From a methanogenic archaeon (GTDB lineage Archaea > Thermoplasmatota > Thermoplasmata > Methanomassiliicoccales > Methanomethylophilaceae), in NCBI GenBank assembly GCA_902787415.1, contig CADAGG010000095.1:1-6501 (forward strand): a DNA stretch of 6,501 bases, written 5' to 3'. Under the pieces are notes generated by a model. The model was given only the letters and a program-made list of their open reading frames with translations, was not told the DNA's origin and made no database searches. This document shows, piece after piece, positions 1 through 6,099 of the stretch (the stretch's first letter is position 1; each line of letters opens with the position of its first letter). The translations under genes were made by a program, and so were the position numbers.

Positions 1-755
1 ATGTTCTTGTCCGCCATGATGGCGGCCACCTGCGCGATGGAGTCCTCCCAGTCCACGGTCAGCACGTTGGTGACCGCGATGGTGGATACGGGGATCTGGT
101 TGCTGGGGTTCTTGTTGAGGGTGCTTACCGACCTCTCTCCCGCCTTCCAGCTGTTCTCGATGACCTCCTTCATACCCAGCACTCCGCTGAGGTTGCCGAG
201 CCTGTCGATGATGGGCAGGGTCCTGATGTCGAGGTCGATCATGGTCTCGATTGCCTCTGACAGCATCTCGGTCTCCTTGGCCGTGACGACCGGGGAGGTC
301 ATGATCTCCCACACCTTGTAATCCTTCAGCGCCTTCATCTTGGAGGCGATGCCTACGATCTTGTTCCTGGTGACCACGTCGACGATTTTCTTACCGTCGA
401 GCACTGCCAGCTGTCTGCAGTTCTCCTTCACCATTATCTCCGCGATCTCGGTGACTCCGCTGATGCAGGTCAGGGTAGGGAGGTTGGTCATGACCGCCTT
501 AACCTTGGTGGAGGGGATGGCACTCTTCTTCCTGAGAAGGGTAGAGTACTTCACCATTCCGACGTAGTTCCCTCCGGACACGACGGGGATCTCCTGGAAT
601 CCGGACTTGCGCATGGCGCCGAGGACGTCGGAAACGGTGTCGTCCTCGCCTACGGTGGGGAACTGGCCGGCGCAGAGGTCCTTGATGGAGAAGGAATCCA
701 TCTGTGCCTTCAGAACGGTGAGCTTTTCAAGGTCTTCAAGATCATTGATAGCCAT
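1..755 (-). CDS. Four-CBS-domain protein, C-terminus cut by window edge
   Basis: The minus-strand frame is open from the start codon to base 1, giving 251 complete codons with no stop; the C-terminus lies outside the window. After a short charged N-terminal helix (MAINDLEDLEKL) come CBS motifs at about residues 20-75, 80-132 and 146-200, and a fourth begins near 221 (IPVSTIAVTNVLTVDWEDS). CBS pairs form Bateman modules that usually bind adenine nucleotides or S-adenosylmethionine. No catalytic domain is visible, so the ligand and partner are unknown. I chose ATG at 755 because GGTGAT lies 7 nt upstream and a TATA box (790-799) would place transcription start near 770. An in-frame ATG at 791 would add 12 residues (MTAPISLSVIEK), but it overlaps that TATA box. 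A weaker TTTTATGG box at 816-823 keeps this alternative open. The gene is separated from the upstream glyS operon by a terminator and has its own promoter. Confidence 0.88.
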   Translation of the reverse strand, partial: MAINDLEDLEKLTVLKAQMDSFSIKDLCAGQFPTVGEDDTVSDVLGAMRKSGFQEIPVVSGGNYVGMVKYSTLLRKKSAIPSTKVKAVMTNLPTLTCISGVTEIAEIMVKENCRQLAVLDGKKIVDVVTRNKIVGIASKMKALKDYKVWEIMTSPVVTAKETEMLSEAIETMIDLDIRTLPIIDRLGNLSGVLGMKEVIENSWKAGERSVSTLNKNPSNQIPVSTIAVTNVLTVDWEDSIAQVAAIMADKN

Positions 756-789
756 TTTTTCAATCACCGACAATGATATCGGCGCGGTC

Positions 790-799
790 ATAATTTAAA
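790..799 (-). promoter_or_regulatory. TATA box of the left-edge CBS gene
   Basis: Read on the minus strand this is TTTAAATTAT, close to the archaeal TATA consensus. With the usual spacing of about 25 nt it predicts a start site near 770, hence a leader of about 15 nt that contains GGTGAT before ATG 755. The rival box TTTTATGG at 816-823 would instead fit a near-leaderless start at 791. Confidence 0.55.
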
Positions 800-835
800 G
801 ATTAATCCGAACAGACCATAAAATGAGGAAAATGC

Positions 836-877
836 TACGATTTTCGTAAAAAATGATGTCATTGACAATGAATGTCA
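836..877. promoter_or_regulatory. Inverted-repeat cluster upstream of the CBS gene
   Basis: TACGA-TTT-TCGTA (836-848) is a perfect 5-bp inverted repeat. Just beyond it the half-site TGTCA occurs in alternating orientation three times: TGTCA 857-861, TGACA 863-867 and TGTCA 873-877. The overlapping CATTG-A-CAATG (860-870) is also a perfect palindrome. GACAATGA occurs here (864-871) and again at 769-776, close to the predicted transcription start. The cluster lies about 40-80 bp upstream of the TATA box, where an archaeal activator or repressor could bind. The function is inferred; short palindromes in AT-rich DNA can arise by chance. Confidence 0.35.
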
Positions 878-993
878 CGGGATGGATGGCTTTCTGTCGT
901 TAACTTTATCTACTTGATGGCACGCGGCACCTTCCCACATGTTCTGGGGATGGGATGCGCGGAGGATGATAAGGCTCCGCACATATTCGGATT

Positions 994-1022
994 GAGAAAA
1001 GAACGGGCCCCCGGAGGGGCCC
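994..1022 (-). terminator. Intrinsic-type terminator after glyS operon
   Basis: On the minus strand, 11 nt after the glyS stop codon, GGGCCCC (1022-1016) pairs perfectly with GGGGCCC (1011-1005) across the loop TCCG. The pyrimidine-rich tail GTTCTTTTCTC follows. A 7-bp all-GC stem plus a U-rich tract is a convincing end signal for the four-gene operon. In the plus direction the hairpin is followed only by a weak T run (1031-1034), so it probably acts mainly on the minus strand. Confidence 0.7.
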
Positions 1023-1033
1023 TGGAATGGTTT

Positions 1034-2749
1034 TCAGAGGTCGGAGAACTTCCTCTTGCCGGTGATGAGGTCGTCGATGATGGCGGGTGCGTCATCCATC
1101 CTGATCCTCTTCTGCTCGGTGGTGTCCCTGTCCCTGATGGTGACGGTGCCCTTGAGGTCCCCGTCCAGGGTGTCGTAGTCGACGGTGATGCACCAGGGGG
1201 TACCGGCCTCGTCCATGCGGGCGTACCTCCTTCCGATCTGTCCGGCGTCGTCGTAGTAGGCCTCGGCGCGGTGGGTGTGGACCGCCTCGCAGAGATCCCT
1301 GGCGACGGTGTCGAGCCCGTCCTTGGCCATCAGGGGGAACACTCCGACCTTGATGGGGGCGACCTCGGGGGTCAGCCTGAGGACGGTGTAGTCCTCCTTC
1401 TCGTCGTAGGAATACGCATGTTCCAGCACGGTGTAGAAGATCCTGTCGAGACCGCAGGAGGGCTCGATGACGTTGGGGATGATCCTCTCGCCGGAGATCT
1501 TCTCCTTGACCCTCACGACGTTGAACTTGTCGGAGTCGAGGACCATCTCCTCGCCGTCGACGGTGATGGTGAGCTTGCCGTCGACGATGTCGGCGGGGGT
1601 CTTGGCCTCGATGGCGTCGGTGACTGCCTTGGCCTTGCCCTTGAAGGTGGGGCCGATGACCTTGTGGTTGGCTTTGACCTTGTCCATCTCGACCTCGCGG
1701 GGCTCGTCGTACTTGACGAAGTGGGAGAGGTCGGTGCCGGAGAACTGTCCGTGCCTGGAGAGGTCCCAGGCGCCGCGGTCCGCCACACCGGTGATCTCGG
1801 TCCACCCGATGGAGAGGAGCGCCTCCGCGTCCCAGCAGTCATTGGCGTAGTGGGCCATCTCGTCGGGCATGTGCTGCCTGAACCTGAGCCTTGCTGGGTC
1901 TACGCCGCACCTGACCAGGAGCTGCTTGGTGGTGCCCACGAAGTATGCCAACGCCTCGTTGGCGATGACCTTCTTCTCGACGGCCTCGCGGACGGTCATG
2001 GTGACTGTTTCCGAGCCGGTGTTGGGGAGCAGTGTGAGGACCTCGTCCGCCATCTCGGGGAACCTGGGCCAGGTCTTGTCCTCGGGGTCGATGAACAGCT
2101 CGACCTCCATCTGGTTGAACTCCCTCATCCTGATCATGCCCTGCCTGGGGGCGATCTCGTTCCTGTAGCTCCTGCCGGTCTGCATTACTCCCAGGGGGAG
2201 CTTCTCCCTGTTGTACCTGTAGAGGTTCTGGAAGTTCATGAAGATACCCTGGGCGGTCTCGGGCCTGAGGTATCCGACACGGGAGGTGCCGGGACCGATG
2301 TTGGTCCTGAACATGAGGTTGAAGTCCTCGACGGGACCGAGCTTGCCGCCGCAGGTGAGGCACTTGACGTTGTGCTTCTCGAAAGCCTCCTCCAGCTCCT
2401 TCTCGGTCATGGTGTCGGGGTTGTCGTAGTACTCCTTCACCAGGTGGTCGGCCCTGAAGGGGGCGCCGCACTTGGTGCAGTAGGTGATCTTGTCGGCGAA
2501 CTTGTCAAGGTGGCCGGAGGCCTTGAAGACCTCCCTGGGTCCGACGTACTCGGAATCGATCTCGACGAAGCCCTCCCTTCCCTTGTAGAGGGACCTCCAG
2601 ACGTCGACGATGTTGTTCCTCAGGCTGAAGCCGAGGGGCCCGTAGTCGTACATGCCGGCCACTCCGCCGTAGATGTCGTAGGAAGGCCAGATGAATCCCC
2701 TGCGCTTGAACAGGGCCATCAGGGTGTCCATCGTCTTGTCATCGCTCAC
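1034..2749 (-). CDS. glyS: Glycyl-tRNA synthetase (archaeal/eukaryotic type, class II)
   Basis: This enzyme charges tRNA-Gly with glycine using ATP in the cytoplasm; the family works as an alpha2 dimer. The 571-residue product has the expected length and order. An N-terminal catalytic segment (RRGFIWPSYDIYGGVAGMYD, residues 16-35) is followed by a Zn-ribbon-like insertion with C91-x2-C94 and C130-x2-C133. Class II motif 2 spans about 191-211 (SYRNEIAPRQGMIRMREF) and motif 3 about 429-436 (EPSCGLDR). A C-terminal anticodon-binding domain runs from about 455 to 560. No N-terminal WHEP extension is present. The start is GTG at 2749 within a GTGA overlap with the stop codon of the upstream CBS gene, which implies translational coupling; GGGGTG lies 6 nt upstream. 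It is the last gene of the operon, followed closely by a GC hairpin terminator. An ATG six codons downstream (residue M7) is a less likely start. Confidence 0.97.
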   Translation of the reverse strand: MSDDKTMDTLMALFKRRGFIWPSYDIYGGVAGMYDYGPLGFSLRNNIVDVWRSLYKGREGFVEIDSEYVGPREVFKASGHLDKFADKITYCTKCGAPFRADHLVKEYYDNPDTMTEKELEEAFEKHNVKCLTCGGKLGPVEDFNLMFRTNIGPGTSRVGYLRPETAQGIFMNFQNLYRYNREKLPLGVMQTGRSYRNEIAPRQGMIRMREFNQMEVELFIDPEDKTWPRFPEMADEVLTLLPNTGSETVTMTVREAVEKKVIANEALAYFVGTTKQLLVRCGVDPARLRFRQHMPDEMAHYANDCWDAEALLSIGWTEITGVADRGAWDLSRHGQFSGTDLSHFVKYDEPREVEMDKVKANHKVIGPTFKGKAKAVTDAIEAKTPADIVDGKLTITVDGEEMVLDSDKFNVVRVKEKISGERIIPNVIEPSCGLDRIFYTVLEHAYSYDEKEDYTVLRLTPEVAPIKVGVFPLMAKDGLDTVARDLCEAVHTHRAEAYYDDAGQIGRRYARMDEAGTPWCITVDYDTLDGDLKGTVTIRDRDTTEQKRIRMDDAPAIIDDLITGKRKFSDL

Positions 2750-3588
2750 TCGAGCACCCCGGTGACGGCGCGGAGCACGTCCACGTCGTAGATCATGCCG
2801 CAGAGCTCGTCCTTGGTGCCGCGGACGGGGATCTGTCCGAAGTCGTTGGTGATCATCAGGCGGGCGACCTCGTTGAGGGTGGTCTTCCTGAAGACGGTGA
2901 GGGGCTTGGGGACCATGTAGTCCTTGATCGCCTTGGTGTTGTTGAAGTAGTCGCTGGTGGCGGTGTAGAACAGGGGCAGGACGTTCCTGAGGCCGATGAG
3001 CTTGGTGTCGGAGACGCCGAGCTTGGCGGCGGCCTCCTCGTCGGAGACCTGGTCGTTGAACATGTCACGGTCGGTGAGGATTCCGGAGAGATCTCCCTTG
3101 GCGTCGAGGATGCAGAGGGCGGCGACGTCGCTGACCCTCATGGCGGCCACGGCGTAGGAGATGGGGTCCTCCTCGTAGGCGGTGACGCAGGTGGTGTTGA
3201 TGACGTCCTCCGCGGTCATGGCGGTCTTCATGGTCCTGATCTCCTTCAGGATGTCGGTAGGGGTGATGATTCCGACCAGCTTGTTCTCGTCGACCACGGG
3301 GATCCTGTGGATCCTCTTCTCGGCGAAGATCCTGGCGGCCTCGGGGAGGGGCGCGTAGGGGGAGATGGTGATGATGTTCTTCTTCATGATGAGGGAGAGC
3401 TGGGTCTCGTCGAATTTCTTGAAGATGTCCCTCCTGGAGACGATTCCCATCAGCTTTCCGTCGGACGCACGGACGACGGGAAGTCCGGTGAGCTTGTTCC
3501 TCACCATCATGTTGATAACTTCGTTGCGGCTTCCGGGGACCTGTGCTACGATAGGTGCGGGGGTCATTACGTCTGCTACTGTCTTCAT
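2746..3588 (-). CDS. Four-CBS-domain protein, putative nucleotide sensor
   Basis: This 280-residue soluble protein is made almost wholly of four CBS motifs, at about residues 4-57 (VADVMTPAPIVAQVPGS onward), 64-117, 126-176 and 222-276, which form two Bateman modules. Typical CBS features repeat: a D-V-M/Y-M-x-P entry strand, hydrophobic P-V-V/D segments, and G-I-V/I-(S/T)-x-x-D ends (GIVSRRD, GIITPTD, GILTDRD). Such modules usually bind AMP, ADP, ATP or SAM and regulate a partner. No enzymatic or DNA-binding domain is visible, so it is probably a stand-alone sensor. It starts 6 nt after the uspA stop codon with a strong ribosome site and overlaps glyS by 4 nt. It is therefore made together with a UspA protein and glycyl-tRNA synthetase. 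It resembles the left-edge CBS protein in architecture only; I see no long stretch of shared residues. Confidence 0.93.
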   Translation of the reverse strand: MKTVADVMTPAPIVAQVPGSRNEVINMMVRNKLTGLPVVRASDGKLMGIVSRRDIFKKFDETQLSLIMKKNIITISPYAPLPEAARIFAEKRIHRIPVVDENKLVGIITPTDILKEIRTMKTAMTAEDVINTTCVTAYEEDPISYAVAAMRVSDVAALCILDAKGDLSGILTDRDMFNDQVSDEEAAAKLGVSDTKLIGLRNVLPLFYTATSDYFNNTKAIKDYMVPKPLTVFRKTTLNEVARLMITNDFGQIPVRGTKDELCGMIYDVDVLRAVTGVLE

Positions 3589-3594
3589 TTCTGT

Positions 3595-3601
3595 TCACTC
3601 C
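3595..3601 (-). promoter_or_regulatory. Ribosome binding site of the operon CBS gene
   Basis: GGAGTGA on the minus strand closely matches the anti-Shine-Dalgarno complement. The GGAG core ends 9 nt before ATG 3588. The last three bases are also the uspA stop codon TGA, so termination of uspA and initiation of the CBS gene occur at nearly the same place. This fixes the CBS start. Confidence 0.75.
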
Positions 3602-4026
3602 TTGATCTTGACTGCCATGACGGGGCATTCCGTGTTCGCTATCACGTACTGGGTGACGCTTCCCATGAGCATCTTCCTGATTCCGGTCCTGCCGGCGGTC
3701 CCCATGACCACCAGGTCGAACTTCTCGGCCAGCTCCGCGATGGTCCTGCCGGGGTTGCCCTCGGCGGAGACGGTCTCGCAGGATACTCCCAGGGACTCCG
3801 CCATCTCGGCGGCCTTGACGAGGACCCTGTCCGACTCCTCGCCGAGGATGCCGTCCACGTCGTCGGGGTCGGTGTTGACTGCCATCTGGAGGTAGGCGGC
3901 GCGGTCCTTCACGAAAAGGATGGTGACGGAGGAACCCGCGGCCTTGGCGAATTCGCAGCCCTTCACGATGGCCTCGTCCGAATACACGCTGCCGTCCACG
4001 GGGATCAGGATTTTCTGGTAACTCAT
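3595..4026 (-). CDS. Universal stress protein, UspA family (ATP-binding class)
   Basis: The 143-residue product is a single Usp domain of typical length. It opens with KILIPVDGSVYSDEAI (residues 5-20), whose Asp contacts the nucleotide in the family. It ends with the nucleotide-binding signature G109-x2-G112-x9-G122-S123 (GTAGRTGIRKMLMGS), followed by VTQYVIANTECPVMAVK. The intact G-2x-G-9x-G(S/T) motif points to the ATP-binding MJ0577-like class rather than the non-binding UspA subgroup. Such proteins are cytoplasmic dimers acting as ATP-dependent switches; the specific target here is unknown. It lies 18 nt after the amidohydrolase stop and 6 nt before a four-CBS gene. Its ATG at 4026 has GGGAG 10 nt upstream, partly inside a small GGGA/TCCC hairpin (4031-4041) that might modulate translation. 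An internal promoter may also drive it. Confidence 0.95.
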   Translation of the reverse strand: MSYQKILIPVDGSVYSDEAIVKGCEFAKAAGSSVTILFVKDRAAYLQMAVNTDPDDVDGILGEESDRVLVKAAEMAESLGVSCETVSAEGNPGRTIAELAEKFDLVVMGTAGRTGIRKMLMGSVTQYVIANTECPVMAVKIKE

Positions 4027-4044
4027 ACGGGGGATGCTCCCATT

Positions 4045-5019
4045 TCACAGGGAAGGGACGCGGTCCGCGGAGGACCAGGCCGATTCGGGTCCGGTGCCGT
4101 TCAGCGGAAGGACGATGTATTCCTCTTCCCTCTTACACGCGTGTATCCCGCGGGTGCGATATAATAATTCTGTCGCACCCGCCGTCATGCACTCCCATAT
4201 CCAACCGTCATACTCCGCGCTACCCAGGATCTCCCTGAAGAGCGCGGCCTCGGGACGGAGGTCGGGGGTGCAGAGCATGGCGTTGTCCGTTCCCATAGAT
4301 ACGGTGCATCCGATGTCCTTCATGCTGGCACACACCGAAATGGGAATGCCCGAATCGGCGCACTTCCTCAGATCCGAATCGGAGGCCTCGCACATATGTA
4401 CCAGGAAGGCGGGTTCGAGGGAGAGCACGGAATCGATGTCCTCCCTGATCCTCTCGCTGCAGTGGATGGCGAGGGGCTTCCCGGCGGCATGGGCCGCATG
4501 GGCCGCCTTCTCGGCCTCGGCGTAGCCCACGTCGGTGAGGGAGGAGAGGGCTATCCCGTCCGCAACAGAGAGTATCTCATCAATCTCGGAAGGATCTGCG
4601 GCGGGTACCGAAGGGCGTCCGAGGATCACTGCGCTGGTACATGCTTCGCGTGCCATCCTGCAACCCTCCGCCCCGCCCTCGCGGAAGTCCACGAAGGCAC
4701 CGATCCCGTTGCTTCTTGCCTGCTCCCCGAAGGCGTGCATGTCCTTCACGAGGACGTCCCGCGGGGTCTCCCGCAGATAGCGGTGCTTGAGCCCGTTCGG
4801 AGGGGCCACCAGCTCCTCGAGGGTCATCCCGGGCTCCGGCTTCGCCCCCGCATCGGCGCAGTGGGTGTGGGTATCGATCAGGGAAGGCAGGATGACACCG
4901 GAAAGATCGGCCTTCCCCTTGTAGGGGCCCTCGAAGAGCTCGGTGACCCCGCCTTCGGAGACGGCGTGGCCGCGGACCATCCTCCCGTCGATGAGCACGA
5001 AACCGTCCGCAACCGTCAT
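4045..5019 (-). CDS. Metal-dependent amidohydrolase (aminohydrolase/chlorohydrolase-like)
   Basis: The 324-residue protein belongs to the amidohydrolase superfamily. Visible metal and catalytic residues, numbered from ATG 5019: D49-x-H51-x-H53 in PSLIDTHTHC, H186 with E189 in LAIHCSER (HxxE), H208 in LVHMCEAS, and D245 in MGTDNAM. H-x-H, HxxE and a G-T-D ending resemble the deaminase/chlorohydrolase branch (COG0402-like: cytosine, guanine or thioadenosine deaminases). The fit is compact and divergent, and the substrate cannot be named. The short N-terminal strands (VLIDGRMVRG) suit the usual composite beta domain. The longest frame begins at GTG 5055, but that codon precedes the TATA box. ATG 5019 lies 26 nt after the box core and gives a natural N-terminus (MTVADGFVLIDGR). 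It is the first gene of the operon leading to uspA, the CBS gene and glyS. It carries an internal inverted repeat (4150-4182). Confidence 0.85.
   Translation of the reverse strand: MTVADGFVLIDGRMVRGHAVSEGGVTELFEGPYKGKADLSGVILPSLIDTHTHCADAGAKPEPGMTLEELVAPPNGLKHRYLRETPRDVLVKDMHAFGEQARSNGIGAFVDFREGGAEGCRMAREACTSAVILGRPSVPAADPSEIDEILSVADGIALSSLTDVGYAEAEKAAHAAHAAGKPLAIHCSERIREDIDSVLSLEPAFLVHMCEASDSDLRKCADSGIPISVCASMKDIGCTVSMGTDNAMLCTPDLRPEAALFREILGSAEYDGWIWECMTAGATELLYRTRGIHACKREEEYIVLPLNGTGPESAWSSADRVPSL
4134..4182 (-). promoter_or_regulatory. Possible internal promoter with inverted repeat and palindrome
   Basis: Inside the amidohydrolase gene a perfect 10-bp inverted repeat (GCGGGTGCGA 4150-4159 and its complement 4173-4182) encloses a 13-nt AT-rich spacer. 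The spacer contributes most of the minus-strand TATA-like sequence TTATTATAT (4159-4167). With 26-nt spacing this predicts transcription start near 4137-4141, within the perfect 12-bp palindrome TACACGCGTGTA (4134-4145). The layout resembles a TATA box bracketed by operator sites and would serve uspA, the CBS gene and glyS with a leader of about 110 nt. The same repeat could instead be an mRNA hairpin. The coding use of TTA TTA there departs from the GC-rich codon preference of the neighbours. Confidence 0.3.
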
Positions 5020-5040
5020 GGACGATACCAGTTGGTGTGG

Positions 5041-5050
5041 ATATAAAAAG
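5041..5050 (-). promoter_or_regulatory. TATA box of the amidohydrolase-uspA-CBS-glyS operon
   Basis: The minus strand reads CTTTTTATAT. The last T of the run (5045) is 26 nt from ATG 5019, the same distance as in the reductase promoter at 6100-6110. The mRNA is therefore probably leaderless or nearly so. No Shine-Dalgarno sequence precedes the ATG, in agreement. The box overlaps the upstream GTG that a longest-frame gene call would use. Confidence 0.75.
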
Positions 5051-5098
5051 AGCACGAAGCTACCGAGATATAGAACGGAACCCGGGATCGGTGAGGAT

Positions 5099-5129
5099 GA
5101 AAAAAGGATGCCGGGTCCGAAGACCCAGC
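5099..5129 (-). terminator. UUCG-capped intrinsic terminator after the reductase gene
   Basis: On the minus strand GCTGGGTC (5129-5122) pairs with GACCCGGC (5117-5110), an 8-bp stem with one T-G wobble, closed by the very stable loop C(TTCG)G. Four bases later comes a run of six T (5105-5100). This matches a bacterial-style rho-independent terminator and sits 10 nt after the stop codon at 5140-5142. It insulates the reductase transcript from the next operon, whose promoter starts about 50 bp further on. Confidence 0.82.
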
Positions 5130-5139
5130 AGTGAAGGTT

Positions 5140-6078
5140 TCAGGCCCAGTAGGGCTTCTTGACGAACTTGTACGCCGACAGGCAGGCGGTGGCGGCCTCG
5201 CCGCATCCGGTGATGATCTGCTTGTACTTTCCGGGGTAGTCGACGACATCTCCGCAGGCGAAGATTCCGTGCCTGTTGGTGCTCATGTCGAACCCGCACT
5301 TGACGAGCCCGTTCTCGGTGAGGTCCAGTCCCCACCTGGTGAGCGCTCCGAGGTCGGCGGTGATGCCGATGTTGATGACGGCCAGGTCGGCGGGGATCTC
5401 GATCTCCTTCTTGTCCTGGTCCAGAAGCGTGATGCTCGTGAGCTTGTCGGTCCCGTTGAAGGATTTGACGGAGCAGCTCATGTACTGCTTGACGGCGCTC
5501 TCGTTGAGGTTCTTGACGTTGATCTCGTCGGCCCTGAACTCGGGCCTCCTGTGGACGATGGCGGTCTCGGTGACGGTGTCGGCGACCATGGCCATCTCGA
5601 TGGCGCTGTTGCCTCCGCCGAAGAGGACGACCTTCTTCCCTACGAGGTGCTCCTTGAGCGGGAGGAAGTAGTTGACTCCCTTGCCTTCGAGCTCCGCCTC
5701 TCCGGGGGCGTCCATCTTCCTGGGCGCGAACTCTCCCATCCCGATGGCAATGATGACGGAGTTCGCCTCGTATTCGTTGTCCTGGGTCTTGACGATGAGC
5801 TTCTGGTCGCCGTCGATGATGTCGATGACCTTCTGGTGCTCGCGGATCTCGCAGTCCAGGGACTCGGCCTGTGCGTAGAGCTTGTCGGAGAGCTTCCTGG
5901 CCTGGATGTTCTCGTATGCGGGATAGTTGTGGATACCCTTCTCGGGGTAGAGTGCGACCAGCTGTCCGCCCACGGTCCCGGACTCAAGGATAAGGGTGCT
6001 CATCATCTTGGACCTAGCATAGATCCCGGCGGTGAGACCTGCAGGTCCGGCTCCGATAATCACTACGTCGTATGCCAT
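5140..6078 (-). CDS. Thioredoxin-reductase-fold flavoprotein, probable ferredoxin-NAD(P) reductase
   Basis: The 312-residue protein has the two-dinucleotide-domain fold of low-molecular-weight thioredoxin reductases. The FAD motif is G9-x-G11-x2-G14 (IIGAGPAGLTAG), the NAD(P)H motif is at 151-160 (VLFGGGNSAI) with H176-R177-R178 for the 2'-phosphate, and a second FAD contact is at G276-D277 (FACGDVVDYPGK). The redox CxxC of thioredoxin reductases, expected near residue 135 before the NADPH motif, is absent: the segment reads GVNYFLPLKEHL. Other features, GGQLVALYPEK (38-47) and HRRPEFRADE (176-185), match TrxR-like ferredoxin-NADP reductases. Electron transfer between ferredoxin and NAD(P)H is therefore the likeliest role. 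The protein lacks the long C-terminal extension of many such enzymes and ends in YWA. It is cytoplasmic and monocistronic, with its own TATA box and terminator. ATG 6078 is 26 nt from the TATA core and abuts GAGAGG. An alternative is a Cys-less TrxR paralogue with another acceptor. Confidence 0.88.
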   Translation of the reverse strand: MAYDVVIIGAGPAGLTAGIYARSKMMSTLILESGTVGGQLVALYPEKGIHNYPAYENIQARKLSDKLYAQAESLDCEIREHQKVIDIIDGDQKLIVKTQDNEYEANSVIIAIGMGEFAPRKMDAPGEAELEGKGVNYFLPLKEHLVGKKVVLFGGGNSAIEMAMVADTVTETAIVHRRPEFRADEINVKNLNESAVKQYMSCSVKSFNGTDKLTSITLLDQDKKEIEIPADLAVINIGITADLGALTRWGLDLTENGLVKCGFDMSTNRHGIFACGDVVDYPGKYKQIITGCGEAATACLSAYKFVKKPYWA

Positions 6079-6099
6079 CCTCTCGCGGAATGGATTATG

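Noticed and set aside
851..980. C/D-box-like small RNA (ATGATGT at 852-858) and hairpin GCGGAG/CTCCGC (959-980)
   Set aside because: The C box is imperfect, no paired D box (CTGA) was found at a suitable distance, and the hairpin has no U tract. It is too weak to annotate.
872..2791. A 639-codon plus-strand open frame antisense to glyS
   Set aside because: Its translation is low-complexity (rich in G, V, D, L, E) with no recognisable domain. It mirrors the strong G/C third-position bias of glyS, whose motifs are unambiguous.
3307..4164. Long plus-strand frame opposite uspA and the CBS gene
   Set aside because: Composition is that of an antisense shadow, and both minus-strand genes have clear family motifs and ribosome sites.
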